Shown: positions 41,957 through 52,143, numbered from the stretch's first letter. The stretch is DNA of 64,000 nt from Azorinus chamasolen (GCA_963576725.1 OY755252.1:44307552-44371551), one strand, 5' to 3'. Numbers and translations: made by a program. The notes: generated by a model from the letters alone, not told the origin.

Positions 41957-43460
41957 AAACTACTGACCCTGTACCATACAGCCTCGGTATTGGTGAGTGG
42001 TCGACTAGCGCACTGTCTCATCTGCATCAAACTACTGACCCTGTACCATACAGCTGGTAATAGTGAGTGGCCGACTAGCGCACTGTCTCATCTGCATCAA
42101 ACTACTGACCCTGTACCATACAGCTGGTAATAGTGAGTGGCCGACTAGCGCACTGTCTCATCTGTATCAAACTACTGACCCTGTACCATACAGCCTCGGT
42201 ACTGGTGAGTGGCCGACTAGCGCACTGTCTCATCTGCATCAAACTACTGACCATGTACCATATAGCCTCGGTACTGGCGAGTGGCCGACTAGCGCACTGT
42301 CTCATCTGCATCATACTACTGACCCTGTACCATACAGCCTCGGTACTGGTGAGTGGCCGACTAGCGCACTGTCTCATCTGCATCAAACTACTGACCCTGT
42401 ACCATACAGCCTCGGTACTGGTGAGTGGCCGACTAGCGCACTGTCTCATCTGCATCAAACTACTGACCCTGTACCATACAGCCTCTCGATACTGGCGAGT
42501 CGCCGACTAGCGCACTGTCTCATCTGCATCAAAGTACTGACCATGTACCATACAGCCTCGGTACTGGCGAGTGGCCGACTAGCGCACTGTCTCATCTGCA
42601 TCATACTACTGACCCTGTACCATACAGCCTCGGTACTGGTGAGTGGCCGACTAGCGCACTGTCTCATCTGCATCAAACTACTGACCCTGTACCATACAGC
42701 CTCTCGATACTGGTGAGTGGCCGACTAGCGCACTGTCTCATCTGCATCATACTACTGACCCTGTACCATACAGCCTCGGTACTGGTGAGTGGCCGACTAG
42801 CGCACTGTCTCATCTGCATCAAACTACTGACCCTGTACCATACAGCCTCTCGATACTGGTGAGTGGCCGACTAGCGCACTGTTTCATCTGCGCATCAAAC
42901 TACTGACCATGTACCATACAGCTGGTAATGGTGAGTCGCCGACTAGCGCACTGTCTCATCTACATCAAACTACTGAGCATGTACCATACAGCTGGTACTG
43001 GTGAGTCGTCGACTAGCGCACTGTCTCATCTGCATCAAACTACTGACCATGTACCATACAACCGGTACTTGTGAGTCGCCGACTAGCGCACTGCCTCATC
43101 TGCATCAAACTACTAACCATGTACCATACAGCCTCGGTACTGGTGAGTCGCCGACTAGCGCACTGCCTCATCTGCATCAAACTACTAACCATGTACCATA
43201 CAGCTGGTAATGGTGAATGGCCGACTAGCGCACTGCCTCATCTGCATCAAACTACTGACCATGTACCATATAGCTGGTAATGGTGAGTCGGTGACTAGCG
43301 CACTGCCTCATCTGCATCAAACTACTAACCATATACCATACAGCTGGTAATGGTGAGTCGGTGACTAGCGCACTGCCTCATCTGCATCAAACTACTGACC
43401 ATGTACCATATAGCCCGGGTACTGGTGAGTTGCCGACTAGCGCACTGACTCATCTGCATC
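41957..43460 (+). repeat. 70-74 bp satellite array, ~21 units
   Basis: Unit: CTACTGACCCTGTACCATAC, AGCCTCGGTACTGGTGAGTG, GCCGACTAGCGCACTGTCTC, ATCTGCATCAAA. Length variants arise in the CTCGGTACTGG part (AGCTGGTAATAGTG gives 70 bp, AGCCTCTCGATACTGG gives 74 bp). The left edge GGGAAACTACTGACC and right edge CAGTGTTTGCAAATATAGTC match B2 element arms, so the array seems to have grown inside a B2 copy. Long open frames are repeat translations. Confidence 0.95.
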
Positions 43461-43604
43461 GACAGTGTTTGCAAATATAGTCGCATAGCACTAGGCATAG
43501 TAATGATTAAACTATGTAACTTTTAATTTGTTACAAATATTGAAATTGAATGCTATATATTGATATATTTCTTTTTCATTACTTGAAGGATTGGAATACC
43601 CCAT

Positions 43605-43850
43605 TTACCCTTTGCCTGTTCTATATTTATTTTAAATTTCAATACTTACTGTATATTCATGGACAAAATAGTAAGGACATATGGGTGATGGAACATTTTA
43701 GCCAATTTAGAAAATACAAAGAAACAGATCTTTCTAATTCAATAGACAAAATAGCAGACCCTAATCAAACGGCTCCTATAGGAGCCGTCTGATCTGGGTC
43801 TTCTCTGTTTACAATGAGTGAAAACACGTTTATATGAAGGAAAGGGTTAA
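43605..43850. mobile_element. A2 hairpin MITE, intact
   Basis: TACCCTTTGCCTGTTCTAT start and GAAGGAAAGGGTTAA end. Hairpin GACCCTAATCAAACGGCTCC, TATAGGAGCCGTCTGATC, TGGGTC. GTGATGGAACATTTTAGCC in the long arm. Confidence 0.92.
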
Positions 43851-43944
43851 CTTGTGTTGGTGGACTAGTATAATTTACAAACATTTCTTGGTACATGTAT
43901 ATACATATTTTGATCACTTAATTATTCACATGCCTGTAACGTAC

Positions 43945-44045
43945 ACATCTGCATAATCAGATAGTGGAGATTCATATGAGGCAGTTCCTATAGGAGTTGT
44001 CTCATATTGGTTTGTACTATTAGCCAAGCTAATCCAGCGGCTACA
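43945..44045. mobile_element. H-like hairpin fragment
   Basis: AGATTCATATGAGGCAGTTC, CTATAGGAGTTGTCTCATAT, TGGTTTGTACTATT; an H-type stem with the TATA centre instead of TGCA. Confidence 0.6.
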
Positions 44046-44194
44046 CTTGATTGACCTAATTAATATTCACAGTGGGTAGGTTCACATTAATTTTGAATAT
44101 ATAGCATGGGAACGGCTTAACCCGGCAGTAGCATAGCTGAATCAAAATGTAATGCACGCACCGTGGTCATAGGGCATGCTCCGCGAGAAAATGT

Positions 44195-44333
44195 ATCACT
44201 GTTTAGTTTTAAACTATTTTGATAAATAGTACATTTGCTCCTATAGGAGCAAATGCTCTATTTATGACAATGGTTTTAAAAGGTGACTTTTGCAGAGGCG
44301 CCAAACGCGTGTCATTATGAGGGAATGGTTTAA
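44195..44333. mobile_element. D hairpin MITE, long arm lost
   Basis: TTTTGATAAATAGTACATTT, GCTCCTATAGGAGCAAATGC, GCAGAGGCGCCAAACGCGTG, ATTATGAGGGAATGG then TTTAA. Confidence 0.85.
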
Positions 44334-44529
44334 AACTTGAATGACAAGACAGAGCGTTTAACAAGTCTATCCCTTAACCTTGGATGTTTGTTCCATTTTG
44401 GCCATAATAATGTTTTCACTTCAGATTGATGTTACGCACGTGCGTAAGTCCGTGTCGCTAACTATGCGCCTACCTGGTGAAGATGCTTCGTATGACCATC
44501 AGTTCACGCAAAACTTGGTCCTAAGTTTT

Positions 44530-44720
44530 TTTCTTATTTGTAACATGGAACATTTAACGAGAGGGGTTTTTTTCACAAAAATATTGATTTATAGCTCTTT
44601 GTTTAAATTTTTCGGCTAATCTCAGAAACAAGACTCGTCTGGAAGACACTCATGAGATTCCTTCTAGTTTTGACATAAATGCATTTAGGGTGTGCTTTCT
44701 TTCCTTGTGTACTTGGGAAA
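44530..44720 (+). repeat. Dispersed repeat O
   Basis: AAAATATTGATTTATAGCTC, AGAAACAAGACTCGTCTGG and CTTCTAGTTTTGACATAAAT correspond to 51600-51700. Confidence 0.55.
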
Positions 44721-44728
44721 TTCAATCG

Positions 44729-44950
44729 TTAACCTTTTCCTCCTTGAATATTTATGAAAGAAATAACGACGTCATGAATATTAATTAGATAAATTTGATA
44801 TAATAGCACGTAGACACATGCATATTTGCATATTATATCATAAGCAAACAAAACAGACCCTGATCAGACGGCTCCTCTAGTGGCCGTCTGATCTGTGTCT
44901 ACTCGGTATGCAAAGACGTAGACAGGCGTATTTATGGAGTAAAGGGTTAA
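44729..44950. mobile_element. A1 hairpin MITE, complete
   Basis: TTAA at both ends; CCTTTTCCTCCTTGAATAT and TTTATGGAGTAAAGGG. Hairpin GACCCTGATCAGACGGCTCC / TGGCCGTCTGATCTGTGTC. Confidence 0.92.
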
Positions 44951-44994
44951 TAAATTTGCTTATATTAATCAACAATATGTAACAGGGGGAGAAA

Positions 44995-45080
44995 AATATG
45001 CAGGCAGACCGGGGCTCGAAGCCAGGACCTTCGGACTACCGTTCCGACGCTCTACCGACCTTACATATTCCTCATCCCGA
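44995..45080 (-). mobile_element. tRNA-derived SINE head or tRNA pseudogene
   Basis: Minus strand: GGTCGGTAGAGCGTCGGAAC fits an A box and D-arm, then ACGGTAGTCCGAAGGTC, then GGCTTCGAGCCCCGG fits a B box and T-arm. The acceptor stem is not complementary and no CCA-side pairing is seen, so it is probably a SINE head and not a working tRNA gene. Confidence 0.65.
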
Positions 45081-45239
45081 CTGTGTTGGGTTCGGTACCG
45101 TGACAAATACAAGTGATCACATTGAAATGATAGATAGAATCAAATCTAAGGTATTCTATTAGCATACAGCATGTTTTTGTTTGTGTCAGGGTTCATCAGT
45201 ATGTCGGTCATATCGCGTCGTCCAGCTAATCAAAGGTGG

Positions 45240-45478
45240 GAGAAAGAACATAGCGATGTATCACTACGCATATCTAAAAACACATGCAACATCTTAATGC
45301 AGGTCCAACTGTAATGCTGAAAGCTCCTACAGGAACTTTCAGCATTACTTCAGACCTGCATTAAACTGTAGACTTGAGACATTGTCCAGATTAGAAATCG
45401 GATGATTCGTATTTCTATTATTTGTATTTGTATGGTCCCTTGAGGTTCGAGATATTGAAGTTCAGATGTAGACCGAAA
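45240..45478. mobile_element. P-type element with C-like hairpin core, left end lost
   Basis: CACTACGCATATCTAAAAAC, CTTAATGCAGGTCCAACTGT, AATGCTGAAAGCTCCTACAG and its complement, then TGTCCAGATTAGAAATCGGA and GAGATATTGAAGTTCAGATG. Confidence 0.8.
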
Positions 45479-45600
45479 TGTTTGACCATGAAAAAAATCT
45501 GTAGAATAAGATCTATGCAAGCACACAAGGCAAAACTGCATAAGAGAGCTCCTACAAGAGCTGTTTTATCTGGGTCTACTCTGTTTGCAAACGAGTAAAT
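45478..45600. mobile_element. A fragment
   Basis: CTGTAGAATAAGATCTATGC, GAGAGCTCCTACAAGAGC, TGGGTCTACTCTGTTTGCAA. Confidence 0.65.
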
Positions 45601-45627
45601 ATCCAGAAAAGGACTAATAGTATATGT

Positions 45628-45802
45628 TTAACCCTTCTCTTGCTGAATTTTAAAATGTATTTCTTCTTTTTTACCCATGCCCTGTGGTATAGTTACATAT
45701 ATCTTCACTGTCTACAATTATTTCTCCTGTAGGAGCTGTCTCATCTGGGTCTTCACTATTTACAGGTAGGTATATTGACGTGAATAGCAAGCGAAGGGTT
45801 AA
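45628..45802. mobile_element. H MITE with one hairpin arm deleted
   Basis: TTAA at both ends; CCCTTCTCTTGCTGAATTTT and TGAATAGCAAGCGAAGGG. Only CTCCTGTAGGAGCTGTCTCA, TCTGGGTCTTCACTATTTAC remains of the hairpin. Confidence 0.88.
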
Positions 45803-45842
45803 GAAGATATACTGCGTGATAAAAAAAAACCTTCTATTGTAG

Positions 45843-45998
45843 AGAGCTACAGATAAGGGTGCGTACTCAACTACTAAATTCGTCGTTTCTCCACCAAAGA
45901 GACTATTCTAAAGAGTAGTCACAGTATAGGGTTTTGTCAAGAAATAAAGAATTTATTCTTGAACATGTTGAAATTTACGCATCTTATCTTGACCTATG
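45843..45998. mobile_element. E MITE with one hairpin arm deleted
   Basis: AGAGCTACAGATAAGGGTGC ... TACGCATCTTATCTTGACC. TTTCTCCACCAAAGAGACTA shows the missing arm. Confidence 0.85.
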
Positions 45999-46225
45999 TA
46001 ATCTATAATATGGTCACGATATAGTCTTGTAGGAGAAATTAGGATGTATCATTATTGTATTTTGATGGAGCCGATGTCTGCAATTTAGAAGTCTGATATA
46101 TAGATAATACGTGGAATTAATGATCAAGATTTATATATAATGTACTTCAATTTCTGTGAAACATTTACGGGAGAACTCAGAACGTCTCTGTAGCGATCAC
46201 TGAAACAAATGGCAATGCATGTCCT

Positions 46226-46447
46226 TTAATTATTTCCCTATTTAATGTCTATGTCAAAAATAATGATACCATGAGTATTTATTAGCTGAATTTCTACATA
46301 TGAAAATGTGCAAATATGAATTAAAAATTGGCAGAACCTTTAGAGTTAGGTCTATGATAGTTTCACAAGCGAACAGAGGAGACCGTCTGGTTTGGGTTTA
46401 CTCTGTTTAAAGGCATGGAAAAGCGTTTGTATGGGGAAAAGAGTTAA
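46226..46447. mobile_element. A1 MITE, core contracted
   Basis: TTAATTATTTCCCTATTTAA ... GGGGAAAAGAGTTAA; AGAGTTAGGTCTATGATAG; core only GAACAGAGGAGACCGTCTGG, TTTGGGTTTACTC. Confidence 0.8.
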
Positions 46448-46449
46448 GT

Positions 46450-46565
46450 CGAGTGGCTACTTAAGGCAGGACAAGCAATGTTGAAAAGCTTCTGCGGGAA
46501 CATTGTTTCGTCATGACGTTATGCACTCAGCAGCCACTTGCTTTTGTTCTTGTTGTAGAGAGTTT
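46450..46565. mobile_element. C-family fragment
   Basis: GAGTGGCTACTTAAGGCAGG ... GCACTCAGCAGCCACTTGC, TTGTAGAGAGTTTTCTC; heavily diverged stem. Confidence 0.5.
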
Positions 46566-46623
46566 TCTCTATCTAGCCCCAGATTGTCAAATGATACTTA
46601 ACCCTTACCTCCAGGCATATTGA

Positions 46624-46863
46624 TTTAACTCATTTACTCTCATATACTTTAAAGAAACCCCGTCCTTATCTTTTACTGAAACTCGTCCATATTCCACGTG
46701 GAATGGCAATAGCAAACAAAGCATTTGCTGGAATAAGCCATTGAAATTGGATTCAGCAAATAATGCAAACCCTGATCAGAGGGCTCCCTCGTGAGTCCTC
46801 TGATCTGGGTCTACGCTGTTTGCATGTGCCCTTTTTAAGTGCCATTTGGCAGGAATGGGTTAA
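46624..46863. mobile_element. TTAA MITE with A-type core and other ends
   Basis: TTAACTCATTTACTCTCATA to TTTGGCAGGAATGGGTTAA. Hairpin AACCCTGATCAGAGGGCTCC, CTCGTGAGTCCTCTGATCTG, GGTCTAC. The ends do not match A1 or A2 well. Confidence 0.7.
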
Positions 46864-46865
46864 GA

Positions 46866-47034
46866 ATTTGTGATTGTATGAATATACATGGATTTATCTT
46901 TTACAATTTTCATATCAACGATGAAATTTTTGGCCGTGACAAAATCTTCAGAATCAGATCTGTATTGCTCCATACGCAAAAAGAGTAGACCAAGATCAGG
47001 GTCTGCTGTTTGCAAATGTGTCAAAAGTCATATA
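46866..47034. mobile_element. A1 MITE with contracted core
   Basis: ATGAATATACATGGATT, CTTCAGAATCAGATCTGTAT, then AGTAGACCAAGATCAGGGTC, where the stem has been reduced to a single GATC. Confidence 0.75.
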
Positions 47035-47328
47035 CAGTTGAACTTCGATATCTCGAACTCGGATAACTCGAACTACGGGATAACTCGAACTAAAAGTTCG
47101 GTCCTTCCAAAATCTTACAATACAGAATTGCTCTAAGATATATCACTACGCATGTCTAGAAACACATTTCACAGCTTAATGCAGGTCTACAGTAATACAT
47201 TACTGTAGGCCTGCATTAAGTTGTGAATTTGAGAAATTGTCCAGATTAGAAATCGGATAACTCGAACTTCTGTTATCTCGAACTAATTTATATAGACCCT
47301 TGAAGTTCGAGATATCGAAATTCAACTG
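47035..47328. mobile_element. P-type pogo-like MITE, complete
   Basis: CAGTTGAACTTCGATATCTC ... CGAGATATCGAAATTCAACTG between TA sites. Interior carries CTTAATGCAGGTCTACAGTA then its complement, a contracted C-type core, plus repeated ATAACTCGAACT. Confidence 0.93.
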
Positions 47329-47351
47329 TAATTATATAAAGGAGAATGCTA

Positions 47352-47570
47352 TTCCTTTACCTGATAGAGGCGCTTTTCGTCACATTTGCAAACAGGGTAG
47401 ACCTAGATCAGACGACTCCTGAAAAACCATATTAGCGACCATATTGTGGCAAAACATATATAAGACCATTTTATTTAAGCTGTCTTATCAGTGTCTATTC
47501 TGTTTGCATGTGGAATAGCAAATCTGATTCTACATTTCTCGGCCTGAGGAAGTCCTGGTCAGTGTTTCAT
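47352..47570. mobile_element. K-ended MITE with an A core
   Basis: CCTTTACCTGATAGAGGCGC, TTTTCGTCACATTTG is the K end also seen at 58572, but it leads into GCAAACAGGGTAGACCTAGA, the A core. An unrelated ~60-base insert splits the stem. Confidence 0.75.
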
Positions 47571-47572
47571 TA

Positions 47573-47779
47573 TTAACCCTTTCGCTGACAAACTCTGTCG
47601 TCTGCTAACTTTGTCGTCTGCTACAAATTTTCATTCTTTTGATTTTCTTCATTTTTGTTTCAAAAACATAGTAACAGTAACATTCAGTTTGGATCCTGCT
47701 GAGACGCTCGGCGTCTCATCTGGATCCAAACTGTTTGTATAGGTAATCACAGATCCGGCATTGGCAGCGAAAGGGTTAA
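47573..47779. mobile_element. B1 hairpin MITE, complete, TTAA both sides
   Basis: CCCTTTCGCTGACAAACTC and TTGGCAGCGAAAGGG. Core GGATCCTGCTGAGACG-CTCGG-CGTCTCATCTGGATCC with shortened centre and T-T mismatch orientation. Confidence 0.93.
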
Positions 47780-48005
47780 AACAAAATAATACACATATAT
47801 TATATATATTATTCTAATGATTTCCTTCATGCATATTCATACAGTATATGTTTAAATGAATGTCCTGTGTGTGTCTGTTTACATGTTGAGTATAGCATTT
47901 GCCTTGCTGTAATTATTACGTCAACTTAAACTCATATATGGACAGTTTTGTGTACCTCTGGTCATCGATTCCTTCAAATATTAATGACGGACGACTGGCA
48001 GAGTG

Positions 48006-48835
48006 TTAACCCATTCCCTGATATTGAAATAGCGGCTTTTGACGCCTCTGTAAAAGTCACTTTTTAAAACCATTGTGATAAATACAGGATTTGATCCATA
48101 TGAGCAAATACTCTATTTATCAGAATGGTTTCAAAACAGCACAATTCTAATTGTTTCCCTTTCTCTAGAAAATGGAGGGTTGGTCCAAAACTAGTATAGG
48201 TGGTAATGGGTCTAAAATAACCTATGAGATAATGGGTCTAAAATAACCTATGAGATAATGGGTCTAAAATAACCTATGAGATAATGGGTCTAAAATAACC
48301 TATGAGATAATGGGTCTAAAATAACCTATGAGATAATGGGTCTAAAATAACCTATGAGATAATGGGTCTAAAATAACCTATGAGATAATGGGTCTAAAAT
48401 AACCTATGAGATAATGGGTCTAAAATAACCTATGAGATAATGGGTCTAAAATAACCTATGAGATAATGGGTCTAAAATAACCTATGAGATAATGGGTCTA
48501 AAATAGCTTATGAAGTAATGGGTCTAAAATAGCTTATGAAGTAATGGGTCTAAAATATATGAGGTAATGAGGTAATGGGTCTAAAATAGCCTATGAAGTA
48601 ATGGGTCTAAAATATATGAGGTAATGAGGTAAATGGGTCTAAAATAGCCTATGAAGTAATGGGTCTAAAATATATGAGGTAATGAGGTAATGGGTCTAAA
48701 ATAGCCAGTATGGTAATGGGTCTAAACTAGCCTATGAGATAATGGGTCTAAAATAGCCTGTGCGGTAATGGGTCTATAATTATCCCACGAGGTAATGGGT
48801 CTAAAATTAGCCTATGAGTTAATGGACTGAACATT
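48006..48835. mobile_element. D MITE whose end expanded into a 26-bp minisatellite
   Basis: TTAACCCATTCCCTGATATT, hairpin, then TGGAGGGTTGGTCC. From about 48195 the D end (GGTCTAAAATAGCCTATGAG, GTAATG) repeats more than twenty times, first as highly uniform GGGTCTAAAATAACCTATGA units, then as variant AGCTTATGAAGTAAT and ATATATGAGGTAATGAGG units. Confidence 0.93.
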
Positions 48836-48922
48836 TTGGATCAATGTGAGAATCATAGTTCACAATACATTTTTCCAGCAAATGCACGTAGAACAAGAGG
48901 TTTAAAGAACAAGGTGCTTTGT

Positions 48923-49274
48923 TAGATCACATTCGTAACACATCACATTCGTAACACATCACATTCGTAACACATCACATTCGTAACACATCACATTCGT
49001 AACACATCACATTCGTAACACATCACATTCGTAACATTCGTAACAATCTGTGAGTAATGTGATCGATACAGATTTTTTTGTGTGACATACAGTCGCATTT
49101 GTAACACGTCAAATGTCATAAGAAAATGAAGTTTAAAAGTGCATGTGTACAACTGAAAGACATTTGTCAACCTCCATGTCGGACACTCACATTTATACAT
49201 ATTTTACCTGTTACGAATGTGATCACATTCGTAACATATCTGTTACAAATGTGATCCGTTACGAATGTGGTCTA
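48923..49274. mobile_element. Q: TIR element made of CACATTCGTAAC motifs
   Basis: Left end TAGATCACATTCGTAACACA, then a 16-bp tandem (ACATCACATTCGTAAC) of about seven copies to 49036. The right end is the inverse: ACAAATGTGATCCGTTACGA, ATGTGGTCTA. The middle is unique and non-coding. Confidence 0.75.
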
Positions 49275-49362
49275 GCAGTGCTTTGAATGATTTCATTTTA
49301 CAGAGATCATATTTGTCACAATCCAGTGAAGCATGCAATCATAACTATGTCACATTTTATTC

Positions 49363-49586
49363 CTTTACTCCGTGAATATCTATGTAAAAATAATGACATC
49401 GTGGATATTAGTTCTTATAATGACATGAAATTATGATTTTTGTTCCCAAACAGAAACTGTATCATCAGATGTATATTATTTAATATACATCAGACCCAGA
49501 TCAGATGGTTCCCATAGGAGCCGTCTGATCTGGGTCAACTCTGTTTGCGAAAGCGTAGAAAGCGTATCTATGGAGTAGAGCGTTAA
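49363..49586. mobile_element. A1 hairpin MITE, stem without mismatch
   Basis: CCTTTACTCCGTGAATATCT, AAAATAATGACATCGTGG, hairpin GACCCAGATCAGATGGTTCC / GGAGCCGTCTGATCTGGGTC, where both arms read CCCAGATC; end TATGGAGTAGAGCGTTAA. Confidence 0.9.
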
Positions 49587-49589
49587 TAT

Positions 49590-49915
49590 GAGACGTGTAT
49601 TTGTCCGAAGAGGGACGTGCGCACTTTTCACAGACTCCGATGCTGCTTTGCATTGTTTTAACATTATCATCATAATCAATATAATGAAAAATGTGATTCC
49701 GATGTAAAATTGCACTTTTTTGGGGGGATTACCATTGCAAATATGCAAATTAAGTGAAGAATGTGAATCCATGTCATATCAAACACGCGCATTGATTACA
49801 AATTTCACCGAAAACGTGAAACATGTGACTGGGCTGTGTGAAAAATATGGTGACATTCCTCACAGGTGAAAAAACTGTGATCTAGGACAACTGCGGCCCT
49901 ACAGTGCTTAGACTG
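49590..49915. other. No gene recognised
   Basis: No repeat family or coding signal recognised. Confidence 0.35.
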
Positions 49916-49917
49916 CT

Positions 49918-49995
49918 TTGCAATGGCGAATCTGTGATTGTCAATGCAAGCAGTTTGGATCTGGAGGAGAGACCGAGTACTGATTGATACAGTAA
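49918..49995. mobile_element. B1 half element
   Basis: GCGAATCTGTGATTGTCAAT, GCAGTTTGGATCTGGAGG, AGAGACCGAGTACTG; it stops where H begins. Confidence 0.6.
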
Positions 49996-50244
49996 TTAAC
50001 ACTTCGCTTGCTATTCACGTCAATAAACTTACCTGTAAATAGTGAAGACCCAGATGAGACAGCTCCCGCAGGAGCTGTCTCATCAGGGTCTGCACTATTT
50101 ACAAGTTGATTGTGCAACCAGTGCACTCCACAGCAGTGATTTCACAGAGAAATGTGTGTACACAGTGAAGATATATGTAATTATACAACAGGGCATGGGT
50201 AAAGAAGGAGAAATGTATTTCAAAATTCAGCAAAAGAAGTGTTA
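49996..50244. mobile_element. H hairpin MITE, near-identical to 20228-20477
   Basis: TTAACACTTCGCTTGCTATT, GACCCAGATGAGACAGCTCC, CGCAGGAGCTGTCTCATCAG, CAGTGCACTCCACAGCAGTG, GGTAAAGAAGGAGAAATGTA. The right TTAA is mutated to GTTATT. Confidence 0.93.
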
Positions 50245-50249
50245 TTTTG

Positions 50250-50490
50250 TGACCATTTACTCCATAAATACGCCCTTCTACGCCTTTGCAAACACAGTAG
50301 ACCAATATCAGATAGCTAATGTAGGAGCCGTCTGATAAGGGTCTGCTCTGCTTGCATATGATATCCTATGGATATCATTCAACGGTTTCTGCCATGGTAA
50401 AAAAACTATGTGCTCATGAACTACTATAACAATTAATCTGAAATATTTATGAAATCATTATTTCGTACATGTATCTTCATGATGTAAATA
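50250..50490. mobile_element. A1 hairpin MITE
   Basis: ACCATTTACTCCATAAATAC, TTTGCAAACACAGTAGACC, stem AGCTAATGTAGGAGCC, GGGTCTGCTCTGCTTGC, CGGTTTCTGCCATGG, end like CTTCATGATGTAAATAA. Confidence 0.8.
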
Positions 50491-50589
50491 ACGATTATGA
50501 CGGAACATTGGAAATGCAGGTTCAAGCTAACAACATTTGTTGTAGAGGATGTAGTAGCGAACTATTTAACCAGTGCGGGAAATAAACCC

Positions 50590-50640
50590 CTAGTGTCATC
50601 GCAACAATGCAGACCCAGATCAGGGTCTTCACTGTTTGTT
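50590..50640. mobile_element. Contracted A core
   Basis: ATGCAGACCCAGATCAGGGT, CTTCACTGTTTG: a stem reduced to one GATC. Confidence 0.65.
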
Positions 50641-50655
50641 ATGTTACAATGTTCT

Positions 50656-50800
50656 TTAACCTTTAGCCTGCTATTGGCGGATGAGTAAATACATACGCAA
50701 GCAGTTTGGATCAAGATAAGACGCCGAGTGACTCGGCGTCACATCAGGATCCAACAGTTTGGATCCTGATGAGACGTCGAGTTACCCTGATTGCATTTTT
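50656..50800. mobile_element. B2-type element with a repeated half
   Basis: GGATCAAGATAAGACGCCGA, GTGACTCGGCGTCACATCAG, GATCC, then again AACAGTTTGGATCCTGATGA, GACGTCGAGTTACC. Confidence 0.75.
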
Positions 50801-51110
50801 GTAGACAACTTGAGTAAAGCTTGAATTTTGAAAATGTAGTAGGTGAAAAATTCTTTAAAAATAATTTGCTCAGCAGGCTTAAATTTGTCACGGTAAGCTT
50901 GATCTGTTTGAATTTTGAAAACAGTTTTGAATTTAGGTACATTAGGGCCAGTGTTCTGTTCTCGGAGTTCCTATTCTTAAGATTCGGTTATGGTTGGTGG
51001 CATGCAAAGGTCTCTAACCCCTTGAATACTGAAATGTCGCACTGGTATGTTCCTGTTGTTTTTGACAGAACAGTTAATTTAGTAAAGAAGGGTAAACTTA
51101 GTTGAAACGA
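50801..51110. other. No gene recognised
   Basis: Contains an inverted pair: TTGAATTTTGAAAATGTAGT against text around 50890-50940 (GAATTTTGAAAACAG). No domain recognised in the short open frames. Confidence 0.35.
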
Positions 51111-51148
51111 TTTTTGAATGACGAGCAAACAGCAGATGCTGATCTGGG

Positions 51149-51284
51149 TCCATGCTTATAAAACTTTTTATTTTAGTTGAGTCTGAGTTCGTTCACAAGC
51201 TTCTGATTGGTCAGATTTGAGTTCTCGACCAATCAAAAACTTGAGAACGAACTCAGACTCAACTAAAAGTTTTATAAGCATGGA
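51149..51284. mobile_element. G hairpin in an A fragment
   Basis: Preceded by AGATGCTGATCTGGG, then TCCATGCTTATAAAAC, GAGTCTGAGTTCGTTCAC, ATTGGTCAGATTTGAG and the inverted return to TTTTATAAGCATGGA. Confidence 0.9.
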
Positions 51285-51529
51285 TACAGATAATTCTTTA
51301 AGGAACTCTCTAACCTGGGTCGACAAACTGTTGTTAATTCGGTACCCATATTCAAAGGGTTATTACAAAAAGACAGACAAGCAAACAAATCAACGAGTGA
51401 AATAAAACGAGAGAGGTTTCAACAGAAAGACAGACATACAAATCAAACCAAAACGAAAGAGAGCATTTAATTTTCATTGTATATTATAAATGACCAAATC
51501 CACGCCCATTATTTGGTCTGGAGTTCACG

Positions 51530-51790
51530 AGAAGTTCGATGTTTAGATTTTTGTATCGAACATTGAGCAATAAACGAGGATTTTTACCAAAAAAAGGAAA
51601 TGATTTATGCTTCCGTTCATTTGATTTTGCAGATTTGAGAAACAAGAATCGGCTGGGGGCTACAGATTAGGTTACTTCTAGTTTTTACATAAATCCATTG
51701 TTAAAACTTGCTATCTTGCATGATATTCGTGAAGCAAAATCACCGATGATTATTTACACATAATATCATTTAATAAATTACGAATGAAAA
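51530..51790 (+). repeat. Dispersed repeat O
   Basis: TTGAGCAATAAACGAGGATT, AGAAACAAGAATCGGCTGG, CTTCTAGTTTTTACATAAAT, TGATTATTTACACATAATAT; shared with 39350 and 44530. Confidence 0.6.
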
Positions 51791-51935
51791 ATGTCATGTC
51801 ATGTCATGTCTGGTGATTTTGCCTACGGTAGTGTATCCCAATAAATCCCATCAAATTTATCATTCAACCCTTTACCCTGCATACGCTGCTCATTGTCACC
51901 TTGCAAACAAGGTCGATCCAGATCAGACGGCCCCT

Positions 51936-52143
51936 TTAACCCATTACATCATGAATATTCATGTGAGAAATAATGACATCATGAATATTAATTGGTCTAT
52001 TGTTTTGGGCACATGGACACATGGAATATTAGCAATGGCAGACACTTTAGATAACATCTATACGATTTCATAAGCCACCAGAGCCGTCTAAGCCGGGTCT
52101 ACTCTGTTTGCAAATTTTGCGTAGAAAGGCGTATTAATGGGGT
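51936..52143. mobile_element. A1 MITE with one hairpin arm deleted
   Basis: TTAACCCATTACATCATGAA, ATAATGACATCATGAATATT, GGACACATGGAATATTAG, then only AGAGCCGTCTAAGCCGGGTC and TACTCTGTTTGC; end GCGTATTAATGGGGTG. It begins within another truncated A core (51866-51938). Confidence 0.8.

Noticed and set aside
42063..42716. A 217-residue repetitive open frame
   Set aside because: It reads through a 70-74 bp satellite; unit lengths vary and are not all multiples of three, and frames on the other strand are open as well.
44995..45080. Functional tRNA gene on the minus strand
   Set aside because: A and B boxes fit but no acceptor stem pairing is seen; more likely a SINE head.
48923..49040. Possible CRISPR-like array (regular short repeats)
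   Set aside because: Units are contiguous with no unique spacers and lie in an animal genome; they form part of a TIR element.
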